Assembly (NCBI GenBank): GCA_963575745.1
Contig: CAUYUJ010012636.1
Coordinates: forward strand, 184,536 to 248,535
DNA: 64,000 bases
Reading direction: 5' to 3'
Source: Prorocentrum cordatum
Taxonomy: Eukaryota > Sar > Dinophyceae > Prorocentrales > Prorocentraceae
The notes under the pieces are model-generated. The model ran no database searches, was not told where the DNA came from, and was given only the letters and a program-made list of their open reading frames with translations. Position 1 is the stretch's first letter. Each line of letters starts with the position of its first letter. Positions 57,601-64,000 of this stretch are shown in pieces. The position numbers and the translations under genes are program-made.

Positions 57601-60600
57601 TTTGCCGTAATAGTCGAGGGCGTGGTTGGCGATGTCCTTCTTCGTCAGGAGTGGTTCTCCGTCCACTGTATGTCGGATGATGGGTGTAGGTTGGCGTTTG
57701 GCTCTCAGTCCAGCAAAAGCCAGTAAGCGCTTGGCCATTCGCCATTCGTCTTGAGGTGTATTGGCGTGGAAGGATGCCGTCATCTGCTCTGCGGTATTGT
57801 TGAGGAAGCTGTCTCGATCGTCGCTGATCCATCGATGCAAGGTCCGTGTGGTAGCCGTGGTGAAGTCGAGGCAGGCGTAGTAGAACTGCTGGAAGCCTTG
57901 CGGCGTGAGCGGCACGTGGATAGCCAAGGTGACGAGCTTGATGTACTCTGGGATGTCGAGCAAGTAGCACACGTTGGTAGGGTCCTCTAAGATGGCGTCC
58001 TTTCTGAAGAGGTTAATAGTGTACTTGAGTCGCAACGATGCTGTCGTTGATGACATCCCGCTGGTCTTGACGATGCGGGTGGTCTTCAGCAGAGTCCGCC
58101 TCACGCGCAACAAGGTGAAGGAGCGCACTGTGATGTAAGGCTTCTTGATGCTGGGGCCGCTGGTACGGAATGTCTGATGAGCTGCCTCAACGATCTTGGT
58201 GGTGATCTCCGTGAGGTGGTCGTTGACGTTGGTGTCCCATGTAGGGTGCTGGACTTGCTTGAGCTTCTCGGCAAACTCCTGGCATCTCATTGGGTCTCGT
58301 AGCTTGTTGTGGTCGAGGCGTGGTTGGCCTGGTGAGACCAACGATGTGACGTCGTACTGTATGTTGGCTGTAAGCGGAAAGTGGTCGTCTTTTGTCTCGT
58401 TGTCGGTGGAGTTGTCGATACCCAGTAGGACACTGCATGTGGTGACCGTGTCGATATTGCAGGTCGGGACGGCAATATAGTCCAGTCGGTGTGTGCCAGT
58501 AGTGGAGACCCATGTGTGCTGAGGTCCCCCATCGCAGTGGAACGTGTTCACCGCCGAGAGGTCGCTAGAGAGGAGGGTCTCGTGGAAGAGCTGGCCGTTG
58601 ACGTCTTCCTCCTGGCTAAGCCCAGCGTTGCCTATGGCGGCACTTGGTATAGATCCCGTGCGTCCGTTGGCGTCGATTAAGAGCAGGGTGACCTTGAGCT
58701 TCCTGATCTGGGCCTGAAGCATGGACCAGAAGCCTTGGCGGTCTTCATCTCGGGCCTTGGAGTGAGGGGCGTGGGCGACGCAGATGACGTGCTCGAAATG
58801 AGGGGCGACGCATTTCACGATCAAGGCGCGCGGGTCGCGGAAGGCGACGATGAAGTGGTCCGTCTTGAAGAATAGGTTCTTTTGCTTTGCCTTGCCGTAG
58901 GGCTTGCTGAGGAGGATGTGGAGCTCGCAGCCGAAGTTGTAGTTGTGGTGCCCTCCCGAGATGACGTGGTACTGGTTAGCGTTGGCGCAGTTGATGTCGG
59001 CTCCCTGTCGGGCGCCCCATGCCGTCCGCGCCTCTTGGATGCCGATGAGGTGGTGGTTGTCACTGTACAAGCAGGCCATGATGGTCTTTAACTTCATAAT
59101 CTTCCGTTGGCGATGCTTGCATCCTTTTCGTGGCTCACGTCCAGACTGTATGTTGAAGGTCGTGATGTTGAGGTCGATGTGGGCGTGTTGCTTCTTGGTG
59201 TCGGGCTCGCGGTGGAAGTGGGCTGGTTGGGCGGTGGTGGGGACGGCTAGTGCTGTGAGTTTGTCGTACTCCATGCTCGGGTAGGCACTGACTGTGTTCT
59301 CGTCCGCGTCAAGTAGGAACTCCCAGTTGCGCTGCGAGGCATTGTCGAAGATGTCGGCCCATGACTGCTGCGGGTTCCCAACTGCGACGAGCCTGGCGTG
59401 GTTGGCAGCTGTATCGGCGATCTCGTTCCACGGGTGCATCTCGTGGGCGTGGACGTGCTCGAGCCTGATGGTGTCGGCGGCCAGGTCATATAGTATGCAC
59501 ATGAGGTTGACGAGCTCTGTGTCCCTATCGGAGAAGGCCTGTCGCGCTGCCAACTGGATCGCGGTAAGGGAGTCGGAGTAGATGGTGACCGTCCTGTCGA
59601 GCCTTGCGAAGAGTGTCCAAGCGATAGCCCATATGAGTGCCGTGATTTCTACTGTCGTAGAGGTAGTGTCCTGAGAGGCGGCGAGCGAGGCTGCTATACG
59701 AGTGCTGTCGTAGTGTCGTCCCACCATCGAGCCGAGGAAGCAGAAGCCGTCCTTGTCCTCCCCAACCAAGGTAACTGACCATGCGTCACTGTCTGGCTGA
59801 CGTGGGTGCTTGGAGCCGTCTGTGTAGAGGTGGATGTCGAAGTCGCTGTGTAAAGGTCGAGGTGGGAGGTGCCGCAATACGTACTCTGATGTCTCGTTAA
59901 GGCTCTGGGGGTGGAAGTCGAAGGTGAGCTCAGGGTGGTCGCTGTATAGTAATGCGGCGCGAAGTGGGTGTCGAGGTTCGAAGGGCAGTGAGTAGAGTCT
60001 CTCGCAGTCTTGGATGCCACCGTCGTCGCTGGAGTGTGCAGCGTGATTGGTAACGTCGTGGTGTACTGTCTGTGGTGTGCTTTGGTTGTGCTGCCGTGGG
60101 TGGGTACGAAATGGAAGCATGGCAGGGCGCGTGCGTCGGAATGTAGGAGTCGGGGTGGTTGTGTCGCCGGCGTGAGGGGAAGCTGCCTTCACTGCCGGCG
60201 GTGGGTATAGGACGTCGCCTGTGTGGGGAGCTTCGTCATCCCTGGCGGGTCTGTCGGAGTGCTGAATGATGTTGGACTGCATAGGTGGTTGGGCTGGGTC
60301 GAATGAGTAGGCTTGAGGTGCTGGTAGTGTGTCGCGTCTGCTGTCGGAGAGTGGTTGGAAAGGGTTGGGAGTGGTCGTGACCGTGACGGCGTGACGTCGG
60401 GCACGAGGTAGTTGTAGCTGTCGTTGTCGTCGTCTGAAGCTTCTGATACGCTGTCGTCGTGAGGATGCCTCCAGGGACGTCTCGAGGTGGATATCCGCGT
60501 TGATGTCGTAAAGCTCGTCTTCGTGCGAGCCGTCCAGGAAAGTCGTGTGGATGTCGTCGAAGTCGCTGCTCGGTATCGCGTGCACGAAGACCTCTTGTCG

Positions 60601-61581
60601 TGCTGGCGGTACTGGAAGCGGACGCGCTGGTTTGTGCTTGCCGATGCTTGTGTCGGACTGGAGGTTGGGATTCTGATCGTGCAGGTCGGGCGCCTGCGAG
60701 CCAAAATGGCTAGTCGCCCTTGTCCACAGGTCGGGCTTGGTTCGCTCGAGTCGGGGTGGTGTATGTAACCAATTCGTCTCGTCGCCTGGCCTCGCCCTTG
60801 GTGTGGTAGGCGTGACACGCTGAGTGCTCTCAGAGATGATGGAGCGAGGTAGGTCGTGCCTTGGCGATGTGTCGGAGGTGGCGGCATAGGAGCTAGGTGG
60901 CGCTCGTGGAGGTGTCGACCTGCGCGAGGTGCCATCTGGGGGGACCCTCCCCAGTATGGCGGTCGAGCTTGGGTGGGGGCGCGAACCGCTCGAGTAGATT
61001 TCCCACTCTTCGGTCGGGTGGCGCCTATGGTGGATAGTTGTTGGTGGTCCAACGGTTGCGTCGTGCTGGTAGTGTGAAGCAAGTGAAACTGCTGCCGTTG
61101 TCCGTCGGGTCTGATCTGCTATCCCCAAAGCAGGAGTCAGTGCACGTGGACTGGTGGTGTGTGTCGGGAGGTGGCTGTCAGAAGTGCAAGTCACCTGCAC
61201 CCCCTGGGTCGTCAGGTTGGTTGCTGTCTGCAAGCTAGTGGAGTCTGCTGTCGCGGAGGGAAGGTGGCAGAGTCGGCTGTCTATGTTGCCTGGCGCTCGG
61301 TGCTGATCCGCAGTCCCCAAAGCGGGTGTCAGCCTGTCGAGGTCAGACATTGTAGGCTTCCCTAGTGGAAGGCGGGGTGGGTGTGCGTGTCTGAAGCTGC
61401 AAGTTACCTGCACCGCAGGGGTCGCAAGGTTCGTTGCTGCGTCTGTGACATTGTGATGCTGTGTGGCGCTGGGCCGATAGTTACGTATGGTCGCTTGAGG
61501 CCGACCAGGGGCCTGTTGCTCTGGTCTTTTTCGACGGGTCCGATGAGCCAGAGCGCCCTCATCGGGGTCGTTCGTATCTAG
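54604..61581 (-). CDS. LINE-B ORF2: RNase H - endonuclease - RT - C2H2 polyprotein
   Basis: Numbering is from the GTG at 61413 (2269 codons); the frame is open 56 codons further to the slippery site. 1-500: Ser/Thr/Pro-rich linker. About 524-680: RNase H with YTDGS (Asp532), VEITAL, IYSDS and IADTAAN, all four acids. About 746-1015: endonuclease with NIQSG, IQEAR, LLIDANGR, RLDYIAV and DDHFPL. About 1225-1750: RT with YRGILLNN, IFLDLREAF (Asp1450) and FVDD (1598-1601). About 1917-1975: two zinc fingers, CYEC...H-x4-H and CRCC...H...C. 1976-2269: no recognised domain. RNase H before the endonuclease is unusual. No stop-free ATG lies near the 5' end of the frame, so frameshifting from ORF1 is the likely entry. 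Predicted role: target-primed reverse transcription of element RNA in the nucleus. Confidence 0.85.
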   Translation of the reverse strand, partial: LDTNDPDEGALAHRTRRKRPEQQAPGRPQATIRNYRPSATQHHNVTDAATNLATPAVQVTCSFRHAHPPRLPLGKPTMSDLDRLTPALGTADQHRAPGNIDSRLCHLPSATADSTSLQTATNLTTQGVQVTCTSDSHLPTHTTSPRALTPALGIADQTRRTTAAVSLASHYQHDATVGPPTTIHHRRHPTEEWEIYSSGSRPHPSSTAILGRVPPDGTSRRSTPPRAPPSSYAATSDTSPRHDLPRSIISESTQRVTPTTPRARPGDETNWLHTPPRLERTKPDLWTRATSHFGSQAPDLHDQNPNLQSDTSIGKHKPARPLPVPPARQEVFVHAIPSSDFDDIHTTFLDGSHEDELYDINADIHLETSLEASSRRQRIRSFRRRQRQLQLPRARRHAVTVTTTPNPFQPLSDSRRDTLPAPQAYSFDPAQPPMQSNIIQHSDRPARDDEAPHTGDVLYPPPAVKAASPHAGDTTTPTPTFRRTRPAMLPFRTHPRQHNQSTPQTVHHDVTNHAAHSSDDGGIQDCERLYSLPFEPRHPLRAALLYSDHPELTFDFHPQSLNETSEYVLRHLPPRPLHSDFDIHLYTDGSKHPRQPDSDAWSVTLVGEDKDGFCFLGSMVGRHYDSTRIAASLAASQDTTSTTVEITALIWAIAWTLFARLDRTVTIYSDSLTAIQLAARQAFSDRDTELVNLMCILYDLAADTIRLEHVHAHEMHPWNEIADTAANHARLVAVGNPQQSWADIFDNASQRNWEFLLDADENTVSAYPSMEYDKLTALAVPTTAQPAHFHREPDTKKQHAHIDLNITTFNIQSGREPRKGCKHRQRKIMKLKTIMACLYSDNHHLIGIQEARTAWGARQGADINCANANQYHVISGGHHNYNFGCELHILLSKPYGKAKQKNLFFKTDHFIVAFRDPRALIVKCVAPHFEHVICVAHAPHSKARDEDRQGFWSMLQAQIRKLKVTLLLIDANGRTGSIPSAAIGNAGLSQEEDVNGQLFHETLLSSDLSAVNTFHCDGGPQHTWVSTTGTHRLDYIAVPTCNIDTVTTCSVLLGIDNSTDNETKDDHFPLTANIQYDVTSLVSPGQPRLDHNKLRDPMRCQEFAEKLKQVQHPTWDTNVNDHLTEITTKIVEAAHQTFRTSGPSIKKPYITVRSFTLLRVRRTLLKTTRIVKTSGMSSTTASLRLKYTINLFRKDAILEDPTNVCYLLDIPEYIKLVTLAIHVPLTPQGFQQFYYACLDFTTATTRTLHRWISDDRDSFLNNTAEQMTASFHANTPQDEWRMAKRLLAFAGLRAKRQPTPIIRHTVDGEPLLTKKDIANHALDYYGKIENAIKASADQVASDYNARTSASPPTPSLDNIITLSQATSILAAAKRGRRGGPDQLTDDMSRAAPREMARLLHPVLVKAQVQSKEPIAFKGGWSTHFHKGSGSLEVQKNYRGILLNNTIGKVHSSFLRQLMKGLLPELLESTQCGARPNMSTDFVTHTTLSFIGDIQHRGMSGSIIFLDLREAFHSVIREFCMTLPSTTDELNDLIANIDLPDFMRASLRQRLSSPAAIDDTIDDQHLCAMIADHHTSNWMTSRTATHYQLPRTSTRPGVPYSDIAFNTHFALMLRAIQDEIDSADDHSGGHCIRAHRNPLFSPMPHEEITLTNMSFVDDLTHYTSTPLPQDLLAATTSTARCICRAAYSHGLRPHPTKTKAILMHYGKGAKTVRQDFTRNNITSIDLTDLGISIGITNQEKALGTIITATGAMGPEVRLRINRTLGSSVPMQKQILKRKNVTQKAKQKFVHALSTSSLTFNHHVWNKLNVKDMQMIDARFQGPYRLAANLPKSNTPQHHLTTADVVATTGTPEFKTHQAAARLRYLPRLLRHAPAPLLALLDSQNARQGTWANALLTDFDFLRLHLRDKRWPSSDHSDASIIQWARASPNDFQGCVKTAVQAYVHHTTRCSRNDALRRQLGGQDDTPHHHQRFICYECGITTRTKKGMAVHMGREHKDHSHPLHWATGTACRCCATEFHSYARLIKHLRTTSRCCRSWYAWHTSFEEPLTDAQLLANNERYRQAITENRLSGRPDYFSDKPAHKTIVDLIPRLDHSPTPTHAYPQLPPTPDHPASVATATAAHSPPIAPPTTLLHIISDMTLQHQPDLDPMTPRNNDDHIADSVYLFTSDQQYTEQPDSIAYFTQAQIDQGYISAVSIQLPTITWQDDPHDPESTAAYHCRTQRWPWGRPDLQPRWATTIERHNQTLRALIKTMDICYNNNIACRVIRPPNNARHGDSLIDSIPEFNLVIERMGSGLLQRRQSVDRDRSVTWTQALRLGRRPDQGLR
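60698..60712 (-). other. Spliced-leader-like core in ORF2
   Basis: TAGCCATTTTGGCTC, 15 nt identical to the core of the dinoflagellate spliced leader, in the sense strand of LINE-B and read as part of ATSHFGSQ. Confidence 0.6.
61518..61565 (-). promoter_or_regulatory. H-type pseudoknot downstream of the slippery site
   Basis: Stem 1: 61565-61558 (CCGATGAG) with 61547-61540 (CTCATCGG), 8 bp. Stem 2: 61554-61548 (GCTCTGG) with 61524-61518 (CCAGAGC), 7 bp. Loop 1 is 3 nt, the stem junction 0 nt, loop 3 15 nt and A-rich. The spacer from the heptamer is 15 nt, longer than the usual 5-9; an extra 4-bp helix (61570-61567 with 61535-61532) would cut it to 10. Confidence 0.7.
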
Positions 61582-63995
61582 TTTTTTGAACGCAGCGCGG
61601 TGTCCGATCCTTCATCATCGGGATCGGCACGGAGAGGGACGCGGTCGGATATGTCCACGAAGCCGTCACCGCTGTCGTGGATACGGACCTTCCGTGGTGG
61701 TCGTGATGTGGAGTCCTGTCTCTTGAGGGCCGATCGGGTTCGTGAGGGTGGCGCTGACTGGGCCCTGTCGGGCGTTCCCATATGGAATCTGGGTGGAGGG
61801 ATGATGGGGCTGTAGGCTTGGGTTGGGGTGATGCTGGTGATCGGTCGAGTCTTGGGCGTGGTGGGTGCTTCGTGCTCGTCGTCGCTGAGATCGATGAGAA
61901 TTGTGGTAAGGGGCGTGGATCGCTGTTGGTCATCGGGTGTCGATCTCGTGTCGGGGGGGGCGGACATGGCACGTACCTCGGGGAAGATGATGTGTGGGGT
62001 GGGGGGAGTGGCCTGCGCAGCTGGAATGGGGGTGTCGGTGCCTTCGAGGTCGGAGTCGTGATGAAGGTCGGGAATGGGCGTAGACTGTCCGTCGTCGTGC
62101 TGAGAGATGTAGCCGTCGTCGGCGATGGGCGTGGGAGAGCACGAAGATCTCGGAGAGCTCGATTGATGTGCTTGTGTATCGCCGTGGTGTGCTTCAGAGG
62201 GCTTGTCGTGGTCGGCATCGCTGAGTGGGGCGATACTGGCTGGAGGGTGTGTGGGCGTTCTGTCGTGGGTGTGGTCGGGGTTCGGGGCGGGTGGTGAGGT
62301 GGGTGGTGCGGCTGCAAAGCCGAGGTCTCGTAAGCTCCATGCGTCTGAGTTGGACGTGGAGTGAGCTGCGTTCGGTGGAGAGCTCATCTGTCGTAGCTGC
62401 TCGAGGTAGATGTCGGCGTGTGGGTGAGGCAGCTCGTAGGGGCCTGGGATGATCGCGGTGAGGGCGCCTTCGATCTCGCGGTGGATGCGCTTCTCCTCTG
62501 AGTCGGCTAACGCCTGCTGTCTTTTCTCCTCCTCGTCTCTCTCGCTAAATCTCGTGTCCAATTCTTGCAACAGTTCAAGATCAAGAGAGTCATGAAGAAG
62601 CTCGGCTCGTCGAAACTCACGTTGCATTTCCTCCCTTTCCTTTATTCGCATCTGCTCGGTCGTCGCCAAGTGGTTGATGTGCCTGTCGTGGAGCTGCTGC
62701 TCGGTGAGGTGCAGGTTGGCACGTTCGCCTTGGAGTCGGGCTCGCTCGTGCTGGTGCTCAGTGCGAATCGTGGCTGCTTCGTGTTGTTGCGCACGCAGTT
62801 CACCGTACTCCTCGAGGATCTTCTCTTTGGCTTGCATGAGTGCCGATGATTCCGCATGAGCCCTGCAGTTGATTTCATGAAGCTGTCGTTGCTGAGCCAG
62901 TCGAAGTGCGTCTTCTTGTTGCTGCCCTCTCATCTCGTGCTGAAGTAGGAGGTTGTGAGCGCACTGAGCTTCCTCCTGTTGAAGGCGGTGCTCGGATTCA
63001 CGAATTAGATGCTGGAGCCAAAATGGCTTAGCCTCCCGTAGTTCGTGTTGCTGTACTGCTTCCCGCCGTGCAAGGTGACCCCGTGCGGCGTCGTGAAGTA
63101 GTTGGTGCTGTTCGAGCTCGGTCTTCATGCGATGTGCCTGTTCAGCTTCATCTTCCTGACGTCGTTGTTCGGACTGTCGTAGGAACCGTTGTGCTTGCTG
63201 ATGTTCTAGGTGGCGGTTGCGCACGTTGATCTCGTCTATCTCCTCCTGGAAGCGGCGCTGGAGTCGTTGCTCGTGGTGCTGTAGTTCGAGATGAAGCTCG
63301 TTGAAGGCCTTCCGAGACGTGTGTGCTTCCATGCGCGCAAACTCCTCCTGCAACTGTTCGCGGTGCTCGGATTGTCGGAGATCAGCTTGTTGGTGGAGGT
63401 GAGCTAGGTGGTGCTGATGGAGTCCCGTGTGTTGTCGCTGCTGGTCCACCTTTTTGGAGAGGTCCGTGATCATCGCGAGCAGTTCTTTGTGACCTTTTTG
63501 GTGTGGGTCGTCATGCTGTCGAAGTGGTGCTGCTGCTGGTGCTGCGTACTGCTGGGGTCGATGATCTTCGCGCTGTCGTGGGTGAGGTGTCTGTGTCCGA
63601 GTCCTGCGCCTGTTGTGGTGGTCCTTCTCGCTCTCGTCGTTGTCGCTGTAGAAGTCGTCGTACTCGAGGTCGGGTGTGGCGTCGTCCCTCTTCAACTTCG
63701 ACTCCTGGAGTAGAGCCCGTAGTATCTTCAAGCTGCCCTCCGTGTTGTCGAACTCAGTCTGCATCTTCCTGATGTCTTCCTTGAGCGCATTCTTTCGCCT
63801 GACCGTGGTGTCGATGCATCGGCGGTAGTAGTGCACCCGCTCGTCGGGAGACAACGTGAGGAGGAGCATTGCCTTGTTGACAGACAGCTCTGCGACGATC
63901 TTGGCATCGTCGACGCCGACGGCGCGTGCGCCCTGAGCTTGGTCTGCCAACCGAGCGATGCGTCCGCGCTTGGTTGTCACCCAAAGGCGGCGCAT
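61578..63995 (-). CDS. LINE-B ORF1: long coiled-coil protein
   Basis: 805 codons to the TAG at 61578-61580; the 5' end reaches the window edge, so it may be partial. About 1-110: helical, basic. About 125-165: acidic then Arg/His/Gln-rich. About 175-540: almost continuous Gln/Glu/Arg/His-rich coiled coil. 560-805: Pro/Ser/Asp-rich and probably disordered, with TILIDLSDDE near residue 698, which fits a SUMO-interacting motif (hydrophobic core followed by acids), and a basic SALKRQDSTSRPPRKVRIHD stretch near the end. No zinc knuckle or RRM was seen. By position it is the ORF1/gag analogue and probably binds element RNA as an oligomer. It ends TCA AAA AAC TAG, i.e. on the slippery site. Confidence 0.8.
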   Translation of the reverse strand: MRRLWVTTKRGRIARLADQAQGARAVGVDDAKIVAELSVNKAMLLLTLSPDERVHYYRRCIDTTVRRKNALKEDIRKMQTEFDNTEGSLKILRALLQESKLKRDDATPDLEYDDFYSDNDESEKDHHNRRRTRTQTPHPRQREDHRPQQYAAPAAAPLRQHDDPHQKGHKELLAMITDLSKKVDQQRQHTGLHQHHLAHLHQQADLRQSEHREQLQEEFARMEAHTSRKAFNELHLELQHHEQRLQRRFQEEIDEINVRNRHLEHQQAQRFLRQSEQRRQEDEAEQAHRMKTELEQHQLLHDAARGHLARREAVQQHELREAKPFWLQHLIRESEHRLQQEEAQCAHNLLLQHEMRGQQQEDALRLAQQRQLHEINCRAHAESSALMQAKEKILEEYGELRAQQHEAATIRTEHQHERARLQGERANLHLTEQQLHDRHINHLATTEQMRIKEREEMQREFRRAELLHDSLDLELLQELDTRFSERDEEEKRQQALADSEEKRIHREIEGALTAIIPGPYELPHPHADIYLEQLRQMSSPPNAAHSTSNSDAWSLRDLGFAAAPPTSPPAPNPDHTHDRTPTHPPASIAPLSDADHDKPSEAHHGDTQAHQSSSPRSSCSPTPIADDGYISQHDDGQSTPIPDLHHDSDLEGTDTPIPAAQATPPTPHIIFPEVRAMSAPPDTRSTPDDQQRSTPLTTILIDLSDDEHEAPTTPKTRPITSITPTQAYSPIIPPPRFHMGTPDRAQSAPPSRTRSALKRQDSTSRPPRKVRIHDSGDGFVDISDRVPLRADPDDEGSDTALRSKN
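61581..61587 (-). promoter_or_regulatory. -1 ribosomal frameshift slippery heptamer A AAA AAC
   Basis: In ORF1 phase the codons are TCA AAA AAC TAG, so the heptamer matches X XXY YYZ exactly and the stop follows at once. After slippage the next codon is CTA, and 56 sense codons join to the GTG at 61413 with no stop. The ORF2 frame opens at about 61611 (stop at 61612-61614), giving a 34-nt overlap. Confidence 0.85.
63015..63028 (-). other. Spliced-leader-like core in ORF1
   Basis: AGCCATTTTGGCTC, 14 nt of the same core, in the sense strand but in a different reading phase (AKPFWLQ). It continues CAG, against AAG in the leader. Confidence 0.6.
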
Positions 63996-64000
63996 GTCCT

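Larger units (their letters stand above)
54552..64000 (-). mobile_element. LINE-B: intact-frame non-LTR retrotransposon, truncated by the window edge
   Basis: Minus strand: ORF1 (from the window edge to 61578), a -1 frameshift signal, ORF2 (to 54604), then a short 3' region with a strong hairpin. ORF2 encodes RNase H, an apurinic-type endonuclease, RT and C2H2 fingers. There is no LTR, integrase or recombinase. Both frames are free of stops and all catalytic residues I looked for are present, so this copy may be or recently was active. GC content looks lower than in its surroundings. The 5' end lies outside the window, and no poly-A or target duplication is seen at the 3' side. Confidence 0.85.

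Noticed and set aside
61413-61577. ORF2 of LINE-B starting independently at the GTG at 61413
   Set aside because: Non-ATG, no special context, and the frame is already open from the slippery site; frameshifting is the simpler reading.

Overview
The window reads as nuclear DNA of a protist with a large, GC-rich, repeat-laden genome, most likely a dinoflagellate. The reasons are very long simple-sequence arrays, LINE-type retrotransposons with endonuclease, reverse transcriptase (RT) and RNase H, a tyrosine-recombinase retroelement, many short terminal-inverted-repeat (TIR) elements, small candidate exons with GT or GC donors, and two 14-15 nt matches to the core of the dinoflagellate spliced leader inside one LINE. 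No rRNA, tRNA, bacterial operon or CRISPR array was found. The species cannot be named from the sequence.

Layout. 1-1447: trinucleotide and pyrimidine arrays. 1635-7522 (+): a LINE, here LINE-A, with an ORF1 (RanBP2-like zinc finger plus coiled coil) overlapping an ORF2 in the order endonuclease-RT-zinc knuckle-RNase H; ORF2 carries one stop and one frameshift. 11019-14497 (-): a YR (tyrosine recombinase) retroelement with the A1-internal-B1-A2-B2 split direct repeats of the PAT/Ngaro type, an RNase H remnant and recombinase motifs, but no RT. 14.5-17 kb and 46.8-47.9 kb: tetranucleotide and CT arrays. 17.5-52.5 kb: mostly intron-like or intergenic DNA full of microsatellites, minisatellites and TIR elements, in which short minus-strand segments look like exons of one or more intron-rich genes, several with transmembrane or globular-looking peptides; a degenerate RT lies near 24.4-25.7 kb. 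54.5-64.0 kb (-): a second LINE, LINE-B, with intact frames, truncated only by the window edge.

LINE-B is the most notable object. Its ORF1 (long coiled coil) ends in the codons AAA AAC TAG, part of a perfect A AAA AAC slippery heptamer. The -1 frame is open from there straight into the 2269-codon ORF2. Downstream an H-type pseudoknot can be drawn (8-bp stem 1, 7-bp stem 2). ORF2 has RNase H before the endonuclease and RT, the reverse of LINE-A and of the usual LINE order, followed by two C2H2-like fingers. If translated by -1 frameshifting, the product would be an ORF1-ORF2 fusion of about 3130 residues.

At least eight kinds of short inverted-repeat element are present, three of them in two copies each in this window. 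They lack coding capacity, so they would depend on a transposase elsewhere; several lie close to candidate exons. All functional statements are read from motifs by eye; no database search was possible.
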